From Streptomyces apocyni (lineage in GTDB: Bacteria > Actinomycetota > Actinomycetes > Streptomycetales > Streptomycetaceae), in contig NZ_WHOM01000056.1 in assembly GCF_009739465.1 (NCBI RefSeq), forward strand, positions 1-64,000: a DNA stretch of 64,000 nucleotides. Direction: 5' to 3'. Of this stretch, positions 51,425 through 61,758 are shown piece by piece. Positions within the stretch are counted from its first letter, which is position 1, and the number at the start of each line of letters is the position of its first letter. A program made the position numbers and the translations under genes. The notes under the pieces were generated by a model that did not search any database, was not told the origin of the DNA, and worked only from the letters and a program-made list of their open reading frames with translations.

Positions 51425-52095
51425 GGCCCGCGGGCTGGGTCGCGGCGGGCGCGACCGTGCTCGCGGCCGCCGTGGGGGGTGTGGCCGTCGCCGTCGCGGA
51501 CGGCCCGCCCAAGCCCGCGGCGCGGGCGGAGTCGACGGAGTCGGCGGGACCGACGGACGGTTCGGCGGACGCGGGCTTCGCGCGGGACATGGCCGTGCAC
51601 CATCAGCAGGCGGTCGAGATGTCCTTCGTCATCCGGGATCGTACGGATGACATGGAGATCCGGCGGTTCGCGTACGACATCGCCAACACGCAGGCGAACC
51701 AGCGCGGGATGATGCTGGGGTGGCTTGACCTGTGGGGGTTGTCGTACGCGTCCACTGACGCGCCGATGGCCTGGATGAAGCAGGGTGACGATGGCCATGG
51801 CGGGCACGGTGGGCATGCTGGGCATCAGGCCAAGGAGGGGGCGCTGATGCCGGGGATGGCCACCAAGGCCGAGATGGCTCAGCTCGCCAAAGCCAACGGC
51901 GAGAAGGCCGAGATCCTGTTCCTTCAGCTGATGACCGTTCACCATGAGGGCGGGGTCACGATGGCCCAGGGCTGTGTGGACCAGTGTTCGGTCGCCGCCC
52001 AACGGAAGCTGGCGCAGGGCATGGTGGACGGGCAGGAGTCCGAACTCAAGCTGATGGCCCGTCTGTTGAAGGAGCGGGGCGCCAAGCCTCGTTGA
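51421..52095 (+). CDS. DUF305 secreted/membrane protein
   Basis: The product has 224 residues. An N-terminal signal or anchor segment is followed by a ferritin-like four-helix DUF305 domain: FARDMAVHHQQAVEMSF and LQLMTVHHEGGVTMAQG, each supplying paired histidines. A Gly/His run (HGGHGGHAGH) lies between the halves. The GTG overlaps the DUF3105 stop (GTGA). DUF305 proteins are often found with copper-handling genes. Confidence 0.92.
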   Translation: MRPAGWVAAGATVLAAAVGGVAVAVADGPPKPAARAESTESAGPTDGSADAGFARDMAVHHQQAVEMSFVIRDRTDDMEIRRFAYDIANTQANQRGMMLGWLDLWGLSYASTDAPMAWMKQGDDGHGGHGGHAGHQAKEGALMPGMATKAEMAQLAKANGEKAEILFLQLMTVHHEGGVTMAQGCVDQCSVAAQRKLAQGMVDGQESELKLMARLLKERGAKPR

Positions 52096-52112
52096 GAGCC
52101 TGGCGTGTCTCG

Positions 52113-53027
52113 CTATGGGGCGGCGGCCGCCAGTACCGCGTCCGCCACATCGGCCGGGCGGTCCAGCATCACCAGGTGGCCGGACGGCGCGGCGACCGTG
52201 AAGCGTGCGTCCAGTGCGGCGGCGAGCCGTGCCTGACGCTCCAGCCAGCGGCGGCCACCCCCGGCGGCGAGCACCGTGACAGGGGTTCGCGCGGAGAGCG
52301 GGAACTCCCGGCGCAGTGAGGCGAGTTCGGCGGCCTGGTCGGGGTAGCTGGCGTACTCGGTGAGGATCGCCCGTACGGAGCGGCTGGTGCCGTACACCCG
52401 GCGCACCAGGTCGTACGGCGCCGGGTCGCCACCCGTCACGCGGCCCGCCCGCCACGCGGCGCGGCGCAGGGGCGGGCCGAGCGCGCGTGGTGCGCCGACG
52501 GCGCTGAGTGCGGCGGCGGCGATGCTGGCCGTGGCGGTCCGCAGGGCCGGGCCGGGCCGGGGGCGCGCGTTCACCTCGACCTCCTCGACGCTGGAGTCGA
52601 CCAGGACCAGGGCCGCGGTGCGGGACGGGTGCAGCCGGGCGAAGGCCTCGCAGTGGAACCCGGCGAGGGAGTGGCCGACCACGGTCGCGGGCTGCTGGGG
52701 TCGGTGGTGGCGGTCCCGGGGCGGGTGCCAGTCGCCGTGGTGGTGGCCGTAGTGGTGGCCGTGCCGGTCGGGTTCGGGTGCGCAGGCGTCGATGATCCGC
52801 AGGAGGCGGTCGGCCTCGCCGGTCAGGGTGGGGGCCACCCGCGCGGGAGCGCTGAGCCCGAGGCCGGGGCGGTCGAAGCGGATGACGGTGCGGTGGGGGG
52901 CGAGCAGTCCGGCCACCTCATCCCAGTCGAACCAAGCCAGGCCCAGGCCCCCGGACAGGACGCAGACCGGACCGCTGCCTTCCACCACGACGTGGTGGGG
53001 TACCCCGTCGATCCGTACGAAGGTCAT
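52113..53027 (-). CDS. Alpha/beta hydrolase
   Basis: The product has 304 residues with an alpha/beta hydrolase core: oxyanion region SGGLGLAWFDWDEVA, RPGLGLSAP, the nucleophile elbow GHSLAG, and a late GHLVMLDRPADVA with the catalytic histidine. A His/Arg-rich loop (HGHHYGHHHGDWHPPRDRHHR) interrupts it before the nucleophile. The ATG at 53027 overlaps the upstream DUF998 stop (ATGA). Substrate unknown. Confidence 0.88.
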   Translation of the reverse strand: MTFVRIDGVPHHVVVEGSGPVCVLSGGLGLAWFDWDEVAGLLAPHRTVIRFDRPGLGLSAPARVAPTLTGEADRLLRIIDACAPEPDRHGHHYGHHHGDWHPPRDRHHRPQQPATVVGHSLAGFHCEAFARLHPSRTAALVLVDSSVEEVEVNARPRPGPALRTATASIAAAALSAVGAPRALGPPLRRAAWRAGRVTGGDPAPYDLVRRVYGTSRSVRAILTEYASYPDQAAELASLRREFPLSARTPVTVLAAGGGRRWLERQARLAAALDARFTVAAPSGHLVMLDRPADVADAVLAAAAP

Positions 53028-53776
53028 CGCCCCGCCGCCGCTTCCCCCGCCGCCGCTTCCCGCGCCGACGCCGCTCGCGCCCCCGCCCAGCCCCGGCCAG
53101 CCCCGCCCCGTACCAGCGACAGCGCGAGCACGCCGAGCCACAGCGCGACCAGCCCGACCTGCAGGCGCTGGCCAAGACCGAGCAGCCACGTTCCGTGGCC
53201 TGCCTCGAAGGCGGCGGCGGACGCCAGGGTCCACGCCGTGGCGGCCAGTTCGAGTGCGGTGAGCCAGGGGCCGGTACGGGCCAGCGGCGCCCAGCCGCCG
53301 TAGCGGCGCGCGGCGACGGTGAGGGCCACCATGGCGATGAGCGCGCCGGTCACGGCGAGTGAGCTGCTGACGGCGTGCGCGGCGTGGGTGGACGGGACCA
53401 GGCCCTCGGCCTCGCGGGCCGCGCAGTCCGGGTCGGCGGTCGGGGTGCAGCTCAGCGGCAGCCGTGAGTCGACGGCGGTGCCCACGCCGAACAACAGCAG
53501 CCCGGCCCAGCCCACGGTGGCCCAGCGGCCGCTGCTTAGCCGCCGCAGCCCGTACAGCGCTCCGGCGCACACCAGCACCCCGGCCGCGAGGTCGACGCCC
53601 CGGAACAGCCCGCCGTACGGCTCGCTTCGCGCGGCCAGTTCGCTGACGTAGGTCCGCAGGGGATCGAGTCCGGTGGGCAGGACGAACTCCAGCACCCAGA
53701 CGGTGTACGCGGCGGCACCGAGCCCCAGCAGGACAGCGGTGAGGCGCACAGCGCGCGGAGACCCGACCATGGACAT
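53024..53776 (-). CDS. DUF998 membrane protein
   Basis: The product has 250 residues with about six membrane segments, starting LTAVLLGLGAAAYTVWVLEFVLP and containing SCTPTADPDC between two of them, typical of DUF998. The Ala/Gly/Glu-rich tail is repetitive. It is coupled to the hydrolase gene. Confidence 0.85.
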   Translation of the reverse strand: MSMVGSPRAVRLTAVLLGLGAAAYTVWVLEFVLPTGLDPLRTYVSELAARSEPYGGLFRGVDLAAGVLVCAGALYGLRRLSSGRWATVGWAGLLLFGVGTAVDSRLPLSCTPTADPDCAAREAEGLVPSTHAAHAVSSSLAVTGALIAMVALTVAARRYGGWAPLARTGPWLTALELAATAWTLASAAAFEAGHGTWLLGLGQRLQVGLVALWLGVLALSLVRGGAGRGWAGARAASAREAAAGEAAAGR

Positions 53777-53823
53777 CGTGCGCCCAGCTTACGGGGCCTG
53801 AGGGCCGTGGGCGGTTACCCGGT

Positions 53824-54255
53824 ATGGGTACCATGCGGAGCATGGTGAGGGCTGCGGCGAAGGCGAGGTGGGGGCAGCTTCTGCTGCTCGCCGCGCTGCT
53901 GGTCGGGCTGGTCACGATGCACACGTTGGGGCACCCGGCGGAGGCGTCCGGCGCGGCCACCGCCACGGCCGACGTACAGGCAGTGGCGCATATGCACACT
54001 GCCGAGGACGCGGGCACGCCCCGTGAGTCCCACGGGGCCACCGAGTCCCCCGCGCCCGCCGACCACGGCATGGACCCGATGAGCGTGTGCCTCGCCGTGC
54101 TGAGTGCGTTCACCCTCGCCCTGCTGGCCGCCGCAGGGCTGCCGTGGCGGCGGGCCGGTGCCCGCCTGGCGCCCAGGACATGGGCGCCGTACGCCCTACG
54201 ACCCCCTCCCCCACGCCGTTCCGTCCTGTCTCAGTTGTCCGTGCTGCGCATATAG
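53824..54255 (+). CDS. DUF6153 family membrane protein (copper-associated)
   Basis: The product has 143 residues: a membrane segment near 17-35, a loop with His/Met/Asp (HMHTAEDAG, DHGMDPMS), a second membrane segment near 86-106, and a basic Pro/Arg tail. Small proteins of this type precede multicopper oxidases in Streptomyces. The multicopper oxidase begins 66 bases downstream. A later ATG at 53833 is possible. Confidence 0.75.
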   Translation: MGTMRSMVRAAAKARWGQLLLLAALLVGLVTMHTLGHPAEASGAATATADVQAVAHMHTAEDAGTPRESHGATESPAPADHGMDPMSVCLAVLSAFTLALLAAAGLPWRRAGARLAPRTWAPYALRPPPPRRSVLSQLSVLRI

Positions 54256-54321
54256 GCCGACGCGGCGTAGTAGACGCGCTCAGACCTGTACACACCACTG
54301 ATGACGAGGTGTTATTCAGTC

Positions 54322-55923
54322 ATGCGTTCTCACACGCGCCGCACCGTGCTCGGTGCATCCATCGCCGTCGCCGGGACCGGGGTTCTGTCCGCCTGCTCGG
54401 GCTCGGGTTCAGGTTCGGATCACGGCTCGCACGGAGGCGAAGCGAAGCCGCCCCAGTCGACCCCTGGCGGGTACATCGCCCCGGACAGCGAGGAAGTCGC
54501 CGCCGCCGAGGCCAAGCGCGGCGGAGGGCCCGTACGCAAGGTCAAGCTCACCGCCGCCAGGACCACGCTCGACCTGGGCGGCGGCCGTACGGTCGCCTCG
54601 TGGGCGTACGGCGACCAACTCCCCGGCAAGGAGGTCAGGGTCACCGCGGGCGACACTCTCGCGCTGACCCTCGTCAACCACCTGCCCGAACCCACCTCCG
54701 CGCACTGGCACGGCCTCGCCCTGCGCAACGACATGGACGGCGTCCCGGGGCTGACCCAGCGGGACATCAAGCCGGGCGCCGACTTCACCTACCGGTTCAC
54801 GGCCCCGCACCCGGGGACGTACTGGTTCCATCCGCACACCGGCACCCAACAGGACCGCGGGCTGTACGCCCCGCTGATCGTCGAGGACCCCAAGGAGCCG
54901 CTGAAGTACGACAAGGAGTGGGTCGTCGTCCTCGACGACTGGGTGGACGGGGTCGACGGGTCCACGCCGGACGCCGTACTGGACGAGCTGAGCGGCGGCA
55001 TGGACATGGGAGGCGGAGGTCACGAGGGTCACGGCATGTCCGGGATGTCTGTCCGTACGGAGAAGTCCCCGTCGCCCGGTCCGGCCGGGCCCTCGCGGAT
55101 GATGATGGGCGCGAGGAGCGATCTCCTTGGCGGTGACGCGGGCGATGTGGCCTACCCCCACTACCTGGTCAACGGGAGGGTTCCCGATGACCCTTCGTCT
55201 TTTCGCGCCAAGCCGGGCGACCGGGTCCGCATCCGGCTGATCAACGCCGGTGGCGACACCGCCTTCCGGGTCGCCCTGGGCGGTCACCGGATGACGGTGA
55301 CGCACACGGACGGCTTCCCGGTGGAGCACGCCACCACGGACGCGCTGCTGCTCGGCATGGGCGAGCGGTACGACGTCGTGGTCACCGTGGGCGACGGGGT
55401 CTTTCCGCTGGTCGCGGCGGCCGAGGGGAAGAAGGCGTCGGCGCTGGCCCTGTTGCGTACGAGCTCGGGGGCGGCCCCGAAGGCGGACGTACGGCCCAAG
55501 GAACTCTCCGGAAAGCTGCTGACCGCGGAGCGGCTGAAGGCCGCCGACTCCGTCGCCATCGCCGGGAAGAAGCCGGATCGTACGATCAAGCTGCAACTGA
55601 CCGGAGGCATGGCCAAGTACGACTGGGCCTTCGACAAGCGGGCCTACGACCCGTCGGTCCGCCATGCGGTCCGGGGCGGGGAACGGGTGCGGCTGGTGTT
55701 CCAGAACTCCACGATGATGTGGCACCCGCTCCATCTGCACGGCCATACCTTCGCCCTGGCGAACGTGGCGGGCGGGCCGCGTAAGGACACGGCCGTCGTG
55801 CTGCCGAACGGCACGCTGACGGTCGACTTCGACGCGGACAATCCGGGGCTGTGGATGATCCACTGCCACAACGTGTACCACGCGGAGGCGGGCATGATGA
55901 CGGTGCTGGGCTACCGGCGCTGA
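54322..55923 (+). CDS. Multicopper oxidase (Tat-exported)
   Basis: The product has 533 residues from the ATG at 54322; a weak GAGGT lies about 12 bases upstream, whereas the ATG at 54301 has none. The N-terminal RRTVLG and VLSAC (lipobox-like) suggest Tat export with lipid anchoring. Copper ligands: HWHG, WFHPHTG, HPLHLHGH and HCHNVYHAEAGMM. A Met/His-rich loop (GGMDMGGGGHEGHGMSGMS) may bind copper. It is probably a copper-detoxifying oxidase. Confidence 0.92.
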   Translation: MRSHTRRTVLGASIAVAGTGVLSACSGSGSGSDHGSHGGEAKPPQSTPGGYIAPDSEEVAAAEAKRGGGPVRKVKLTAARTTLDLGGGRTVASWAYGDQLPGKEVRVTAGDTLALTLVNHLPEPTSAHWHGLALRNDMDGVPGLTQRDIKPGADFTYRFTAPHPGTYWFHPHTGTQQDRGLYAPLIVEDPKEPLKYDKEWVVVLDDWVDGVDGSTPDAVLDELSGGMDMGGGGHEGHGMSGMSVRTEKSPSPGPAGPSRMMMGARSDLLGGDAGDVAYPHYLVNGRVPDDPSSFRAKPGDRVRIRLINAGGDTAFRVALGGHRMTVTHTDGFPVEHATTDALLLGMGERYDVVVTVGDGVFPLVAAAEGKKASALALLRTSSGAAPKADVRPKELSGKLLTAERLKAADSVAIAGKKPDRTIKLQLTGGMAKYDWAFDKRAYDPSVRHAVRGGERVRLVFQNSTMMWHPLHLHGHTFALANVAGGPRKDTAVVLPNGTLTVDFDADNPGLWMIHCHNVYHAEAGMMTVLGYRR

Positions 55924-55960
55924 GAGAGGCTCTCACCGACCGACGGGGTCCGGCGCCCGC

Positions 55961-56020
55961 CGCCGGGCCCCATCGGGGCAGCCCGCGCCCCATCGGGACA
56001 GCCCAGGCCCCATCGGGGCA
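55961..56020. repeat. Three 20-bp tandem repeats upstream of nadE
   Basis: Units start at 55961, 55981 and 56001 and share the core GCCCCATCGGGRCA with a GCCC spacer. They end 31 bases before the nadE start and lie after the multicopper oxidase stop. Confidence 0.9.
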
Positions 56021-56051
56021 TCGTGTCGGACTGACGATTACACTGGGGCGC

Positions 56052-57803
<1,752 letters not shown>

Positions 57804-57866
57804 GGCGGGAGGCGAAACCGCACGGGCAGGGGTGGGGCGAGGCGGGGCGCGGGCCAGTCCGTAGCC

Positions 57867-59087
57867 TCAGCCCACCCGCTCCGCGGCGGCCGACGTCGCG
57901 ACCGAGGGGCTGCCCGTCACGACCCGGGACGCCCCCACGCGCGAACCCCGGTCCAAGAGGCCCGCCGCGCCCGCGATCGTCAGCCCGAGTACGGCGAGCA
58001 CCGCGCCCACCAGCGTCGGCGACATCCACCCCCAGCCCGCCGCGATGGCCGCGCCACCCGCCCACGCGCCGCCCGCGTTCGCGAGGTTGAACGCGGAGTG
58101 GTTGGAGGCGGAGGCGAGGGTCGGGGCCTGGTCGGCCGCCCGCATCACCAGCATTTGAAGCGGCGTCGTGGTCAGGAAGCCGACGGCGCCCAGGACCACC
58201 ACCGTCACCAGCGCCGCCCACGGGACACGCACCGTGAAGTAGAACGCGCCCAGCGTCAGGGCGAGGGCGGCCAGCGAGCCGTACAGGGTGGGGCGCAGGG
58301 CCCGGTCGGTGAGCGGTCCTGCGGCGAGCGCGCCGAGCGTCATCCCGATGCCGAAGAGCGCGAGGACGAGCGTCACCGAGGACTCGGCGAAGCCCATCAC
58401 CTCGGTGGTCATCGAGGCCAGGTAGGCGTAGACGGCGAAGACGCCCGCGAAGCCGAAGACGGCGGTGAGCAGCCCGAGCACCACCTGCCGGTTGCCCAGT
58501 GCGCGCACTTCGTGGCGCAGGCGCTGGGTGGCGTCCAGCGGTATGTCGGGGATGAGCCGGACCAGCGCGGCCATCGAGACCAGGCCGATGGCGGTCACCA
58601 CCAGGAAGGTGGCCCGCCAGCCGAGGTGCTGGCCGAGCAGTGTCGCGGCCGGTACGCCGACGACGTTGGCCACGGTGAGGCCGAGGAACATGGTCGCCAC
58701 CGCGCGGGCCTGGCGTCCCTCGCGGACCAGCCGGGCCGCGACCACCGCGCCGACGCCGAAGAACGCGCCGTGCGGCAGACCGGCGAGCACCCGCGCGGCG
58801 GCGAGCAGTTCGAAGTTCGGGGCCAGCACGGTGGCCAGGTTGCCGACCGTGAAGACGGCCATCAGGAGCACTAGCATCCGCTTGCGCGGGACGCGGGAGC
58901 CGAGGGCGGTGAGCAGAGGGGCGCCGAGGACGACGCCGATCGCGTAGGCGGCCACCAGGTGCCCCGCGGTCGGCACCGAGGTGCCCAGATCGTCCGCGAC
59001 ATTGGGCAGCAGGCCCATCATCACGAACTCCGTGGTGCCGATCCCGAAGGCGGAGATGGCCAGCGCGAGGAGCGGCGCCAGGGGCAT
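57867..59087 (-). CDS. MFS transporter (DHA1, AraJ-like)
   Basis: The product has 406 residues with 12 predicted membrane segments. LALAISAFGIGTTEFVMMGLLPNVADDLG at the start and GSRVPRKRMLVLLM between segments 2 and 3 are typical of the AraJ/DHA1 group of drug or sugar efflux pumps. The ATG at 59087 follows GGAAGG. A TetR-type operator lies 26 bases upstream. Confidence 0.9.
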   Translation of the reverse strand: MPLAPLLALAISAFGIGTTEFVMMGLLPNVADDLGTSVPTAGHLVAAYAIGVVLGAPLLTALGSRVPRKRMLVLLMAVFTVGNLATVLAPNFELLAAARVLAGLPHGAFFGVGAVVAARLVREGRQARAVATMFLGLTVANVVGVPAATLLGQHLGWRATFLVVTAIGLVSMAALVRLIPDIPLDATQRLRHEVRALGNRQVVLGLLTAVFGFAGVFAVYAYLASMTTEVMGFAESSVTLVLALFGIGMTLGALAAGPLTDRALRPTLYGSLAALALTLGAFYFTVRVPWAALVTVVVLGAVGFLTTTPLQMLVMRAADQAPTLASASNHSAFNLANAGGAWAGGAAIAAGWGWMSPTLVGAVLAVLGLTIAGAAGLLDRGSRVGASRVVTGSPSVATSAAAERVG

Positions 59088-59112
59088 GGAGAGACCTTCC
59101 ACGAGCGAATAT

Positions 59113-59127
59113 GTTTCGGTACGAAAC
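59113..59127. promoter_or_regulatory. TetR-type operator upstream of MFS gene
   Basis: GTTTCG-GTA-CGAAAC is a perfect 6+3+6 inverted repeat 26 bases ahead of the MFS start codon, on its promoter side. This form is common for TetR-family repressors of efflux genes. No tetR gene lies nearby. Confidence 0.6.
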
Positions 59128-59193
59128 AAAGTCTCTCAGACGAAGTATTCCGCGAGGTAACCGGCAGGCGTCAGGAGGGGTAACCGCCAGACG

Positions 59194-60228
59194 TCAGAAG
59201 CTGACCGACGCGGCGAGCGGCCGGTGGTCGCTGCCCGTACGCGGCAGGGTCCAGGAGGCCTCGGGCTGTACGCCCTTCACCATGATCTGGTCGATCCGCG
59301 CCATCGGGAACGCCGCGGGCCAGCTGAACCCGAAGCCGTCCCCCGCCGCCCCCTGCGTGGAGCGCAGCTGCGAGGTGACCGGGGACAGCGCGCGGTCGTT
59401 CATCGTGCCGTTGAGGTCGCCGAGCAGGATGACCCGGCGCAGCGGCTCGTACCTGATCGCCAGACCCAGCGCCTCGGCGCTGTCGTCGCGCTGACCCGCG
59501 GTGAAGCCCGCGTTCAGCCGGACGCGCACCGACGGCAGGTGCGCCACGTAGACGGCGACCTCGCCCTGGGGGGTCTCGACCGTGGAGCGCAGCGCCCGGG
59601 TCCAGCCCATCTTGATGTCGACGGCCTGGGTGTCGCGCATCGGGTACTTGCTCCACAGGCCCACGGTGCCCTCGACCTTGTGGTGCTTGTACGTACCCTC
59701 CAGGATCTTCGTGTACGTGGGTACGGCGGCTCGCGTCAGTTCCTCCAGGGCCACCACGTCGGCCCCGGACGCGGCGATGTCACGGGCGGTGCCCTCAGGG
59801 TCGGGGTTGTCGGCATCGACGTTGTGGGTGGCGACGGTGAGGTCGCCGCCGCTGCCCGCCTTGTCGGTGACCAGGCCCCCGAACAGGCTCACCCAGGCCA
59901 CGGCGGGCAGCAGCACCGCGATCAGCGCGGTGGCCGACTTGCGGACCACGGCCAGGATCAGCAGGAGCGGGACGCCCAGGCCCAGCCAGGGCAGGAAGGT
60001 CTCGGTCAGGCTGCCGAGGCTGCCCACGCGGTTGGGGATGTGCGCGTGCAGCGCCATCACCAGCGCGATCAGGAACGCGAGGGCGGCCAGCACGAGGCCA
60101 CGGCGCCAGATGCCCCGGTCCCCCCGCCAGCCGTCGAGCAGGCGGAGCGCACGCGGGCGTGGCCGTGCCGGCGGACCGTCGGGCTCCGCGCCTTCGCTGT
60201 CCGCCTCTGTGATGTCCACCCGCGCCAT
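59194..60228 (-). CDS. Membrane-anchored endonuclease/exonuclease/phosphatase family protein
   Basis: The product has 344 residues. Three membrane segments lie at about 44-62, 78-95 and 100-120, followed by an EEP domain outside: ATHNVDADN, VVALEELT, VYVAHLPSVR, LLGDLNGTMND, and GSDHRPLAASVSF at the end. It should cleave phosphodiester bonds of nucleic acids or phospholipids at the cell surface. The start is the ATG at 60228. Confidence 0.88.
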   Translation of the reverse strand: MARVDITEADSEGAEPDGPPARPRPRALRLLDGWRGDRGIWRRGLVLAALAFLIALVMALHAHIPNRVGSLGSLTETFLPWLGLGVPLLLILAVVRKSATALIAVLLPAVAWVSLFGGLVTDKAGSGGDLTVATHNVDADNPDPEGTARDIAASGADVVALEELTRAAVPTYTKILEGTYKHHKVEGTVGLWSKYPMRDTQAVDIKMGWTRALRSTVETPQGEVAVYVAHLPSVRVRLNAGFTAGQRDDSAEALGLAIRYEPLRRVILLGDLNGTMNDRALSPVTSQLRSTQGAAGDGFGFSWPAAFPMARIDQIMVKGVQPEASWTLPRTGSDHRPLAASVSF

Positions 60229-60607
60229 ACCGCCGCCTCACTGCCCAACTGCCGTGCACACGTCCCCTGCCAAGACCCTAGGCGATACGGGGCGTGCCCT
60301 TCTCCGCCGCCTGCCGTGGCGGCCGTACTGCCTACAGGACGAGTGGAGTCGGCGTCCGGGTTCCTTGAGGCGTGGCGCGGGTGGGGTCTGTGACAGAACG
60401 GGCACATTGCCCCACATGGCCTACATGGTTCACACGGCCCACATGGCGCACATCACCCGCAGCCCTCCCGTACGGGAGGGCCCCAGGGCGGCCCTCCCGT
60501 CCGCCCCTCCCCGCCCGCACTAGCCGGAGCCAGGGCCGAGGTGCCACCATGGACGTGATCCGGGGACGCCGTAAGGGCGCCACGAGATGACAGAAGGAGC
60601 CGTCGCC
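60229..60607. promoter_or_regulatory. Divergent region between EEP gene and panB
   Basis: This 379-base gap contains promoters for both genes. From about 60411 to 60455 it has repeated CACATGG/CACACGG units, then a perfect 20-bp palindrome at 60462-60481. AGAAGGAG (60589-60596) serves panB. No gene is convincing. Confidence 0.55.
60462..60481. promoter_or_regulatory. Perfect 20-bp palindrome before panB
   Basis: GCCCTCCCGTACGGGAGGGC is fully self-complementary, 127 bases before the panB start. It could be an operator or a short hairpin; a further GCCCTCCCGTC lies at 60491-60501. Confidence 0.6.
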
Positions 60608-61534
60608 ATGACGCAGCTTTCGGCTGCCCAGAAGTCTGCCGCAGCGCAGTCCGCCACTCCGCCCACCGCTCAGCCCACCGCCCAGCCCGCCACTCCGCCC
60701 GCCGACAGCGGCAAAGCGCTGTACGGCGGCAAGGGCACCCGCCGCATCACCGTTCGCGACCTCGGCCTCGCCAAGGAGCGGGGCGAGAAGTGGCCCATGC
60801 TCACCGCCTACGACGCGATGACCGCCTCCGTCTTCGACGAGGCGGGTATCCCGGTGCTGCTGGTCGGTGACTCGATGGGCAACTGCCACCTCGGGTACGA
60901 CACCACCGTGCCCGTCACCCTCGACGAGATGACCATGCTCTCGGCCGCCGTCGTCCGGGGCACCCAGCGCGCCCTGGTCATCGGCGACCTGCCGTTCGGC
61001 TCGTACCAGGAGGGCCCGGTGCAGGCCCTGCGCTCGGCCACCCGCCTGGTGAAGGAGGCCGGTGTCGGCGCGGTGAAGCTGGAGGGCGGTGAGCGCTCGC
61101 TGGCGCAGACCGAACTCCTGGTCCAGTCCGGCATCCCGGTGATGTCGCACCTCGGCCTCACCCCGCAGTCCGTCAACACCATGGGGTACCGGGTCCAGGG
61201 CCGCGGCGACGAGGACGCCCACCGGCTGCTGCGCGACGCCAAGGCCGCGCAGGACGCGGGCGCGTTCGGCGTGGTGCTGGAGCTGGTGCCGGGCGAGCTG
61301 GCCGCCGAGGTCACCCGCTCGCTGCAGATCCCGACCGTGGGGATCGGCGCCGGGGACGGGTGCGACGCCCAGGTGCTGGTCTACACCGACATGATGGGCC
61401 TCACCGGCGGCAAGCTGCCGCGCTTCGTGAAGCAGTACGCGCAGCTGCGCCAGACCATGGGCGACGCGGCGAAGGCGTTCGCCGACGACGTGGTAGGCGG
61501 AACGTTCCCTCAGGCGGAACACACCTTCCACTGA
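60608..61534 (+). CDS. panB: 3-methyl-2-oxobutanoate hydroxymethyltransferase
   Basis: The product has 308 residues. After an Ala/Pro/Thr-rich N-terminal 40 residues comes a standard PanB barrel: TAYDAMTASVFDEAGIPVLLVGDSMGN, PVTLDEM, GDLPFGSYQ, AVKLEGGE, VMSHLGLTPQSVN, LVPGELAAEVTR and GIGAGDGCDAQVLVYTDMMGL. It makes ketopantoate for pantothenate. The ATG at 60608 is chosen because AAGGAG precedes it. Confidence 0.96.
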   Translation: MTQLSAAQKSAAAQSATPPTAQPTAQPATPPADSGKALYGGKGTRRITVRDLGLAKERGEKWPMLTAYDAMTASVFDEAGIPVLLVGDSMGNCHLGYDTTVPVTLDEMTMLSAAVVRGTQRALVIGDLPFGSYQEGPVQALRSATRLVKEAGVGAVKLEGGERSLAQTELLVQSGIPVMSHLGLTPQSVNTMGYRVQGRGDEDAHRLLRDAKAAQDAGAFGVVLELVPGELAAEVTRSLQIPTVGIGAGDGCDAQVLVYTDMMGLTGGKLPRFVKQYAQLRQTMGDAAKAFADDVVGGTFPQAEHTFH

Positions 61535-61586
61535 CACACACCGCTGAGGCGCCGCTCAGCCACACCTGATCCACTGCGGCACAGAC

Positions 61587-61622
61587 GACAGCCCGCCGAT
61601 CTTCCCCCGTCGGCGGGCTGTC
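61587..61622 (+). terminator. panB terminator
   Basis: Perfect 13-base arms (GACAGCCCGCCGA and TCGGCGGGCTGTC) flank a 10-base loop just after panB. There is no strong U-tract, as is common in Streptomyces. Confidence 0.8.
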
Positions 61623-61626
61623 GGTC

Positions 61627-61669
61627 GCTGCTGGCACAAAGCCGGTCACCGCTGACACAACACCGGTCA
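61627..61669. repeat. Direct repeat before TPR gene
   Basis: Two copies of a 19- to 20-base unit (GCTGRCACAA...CCGGTCAC) run from 61627 and 61650. They lie between the panB terminator and the TPR gene, about 90 bases before its start. Confidence 0.65.
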
Positions 61670-61758
61670 CTTCCGGCGCAAAGAGGCCCAGACCTGGGAA
61701 AATCAACTCCGGACAGCACCTGCCTGCCCAGCCGCAGCACCGTCAGGAGTCGCGACGC

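Noticed and set aside
55961..56020. 20-bp repeats as a CRISPR or attachment site
   Set aside because: No spacers, no integrase, and only three head-to-tail units.
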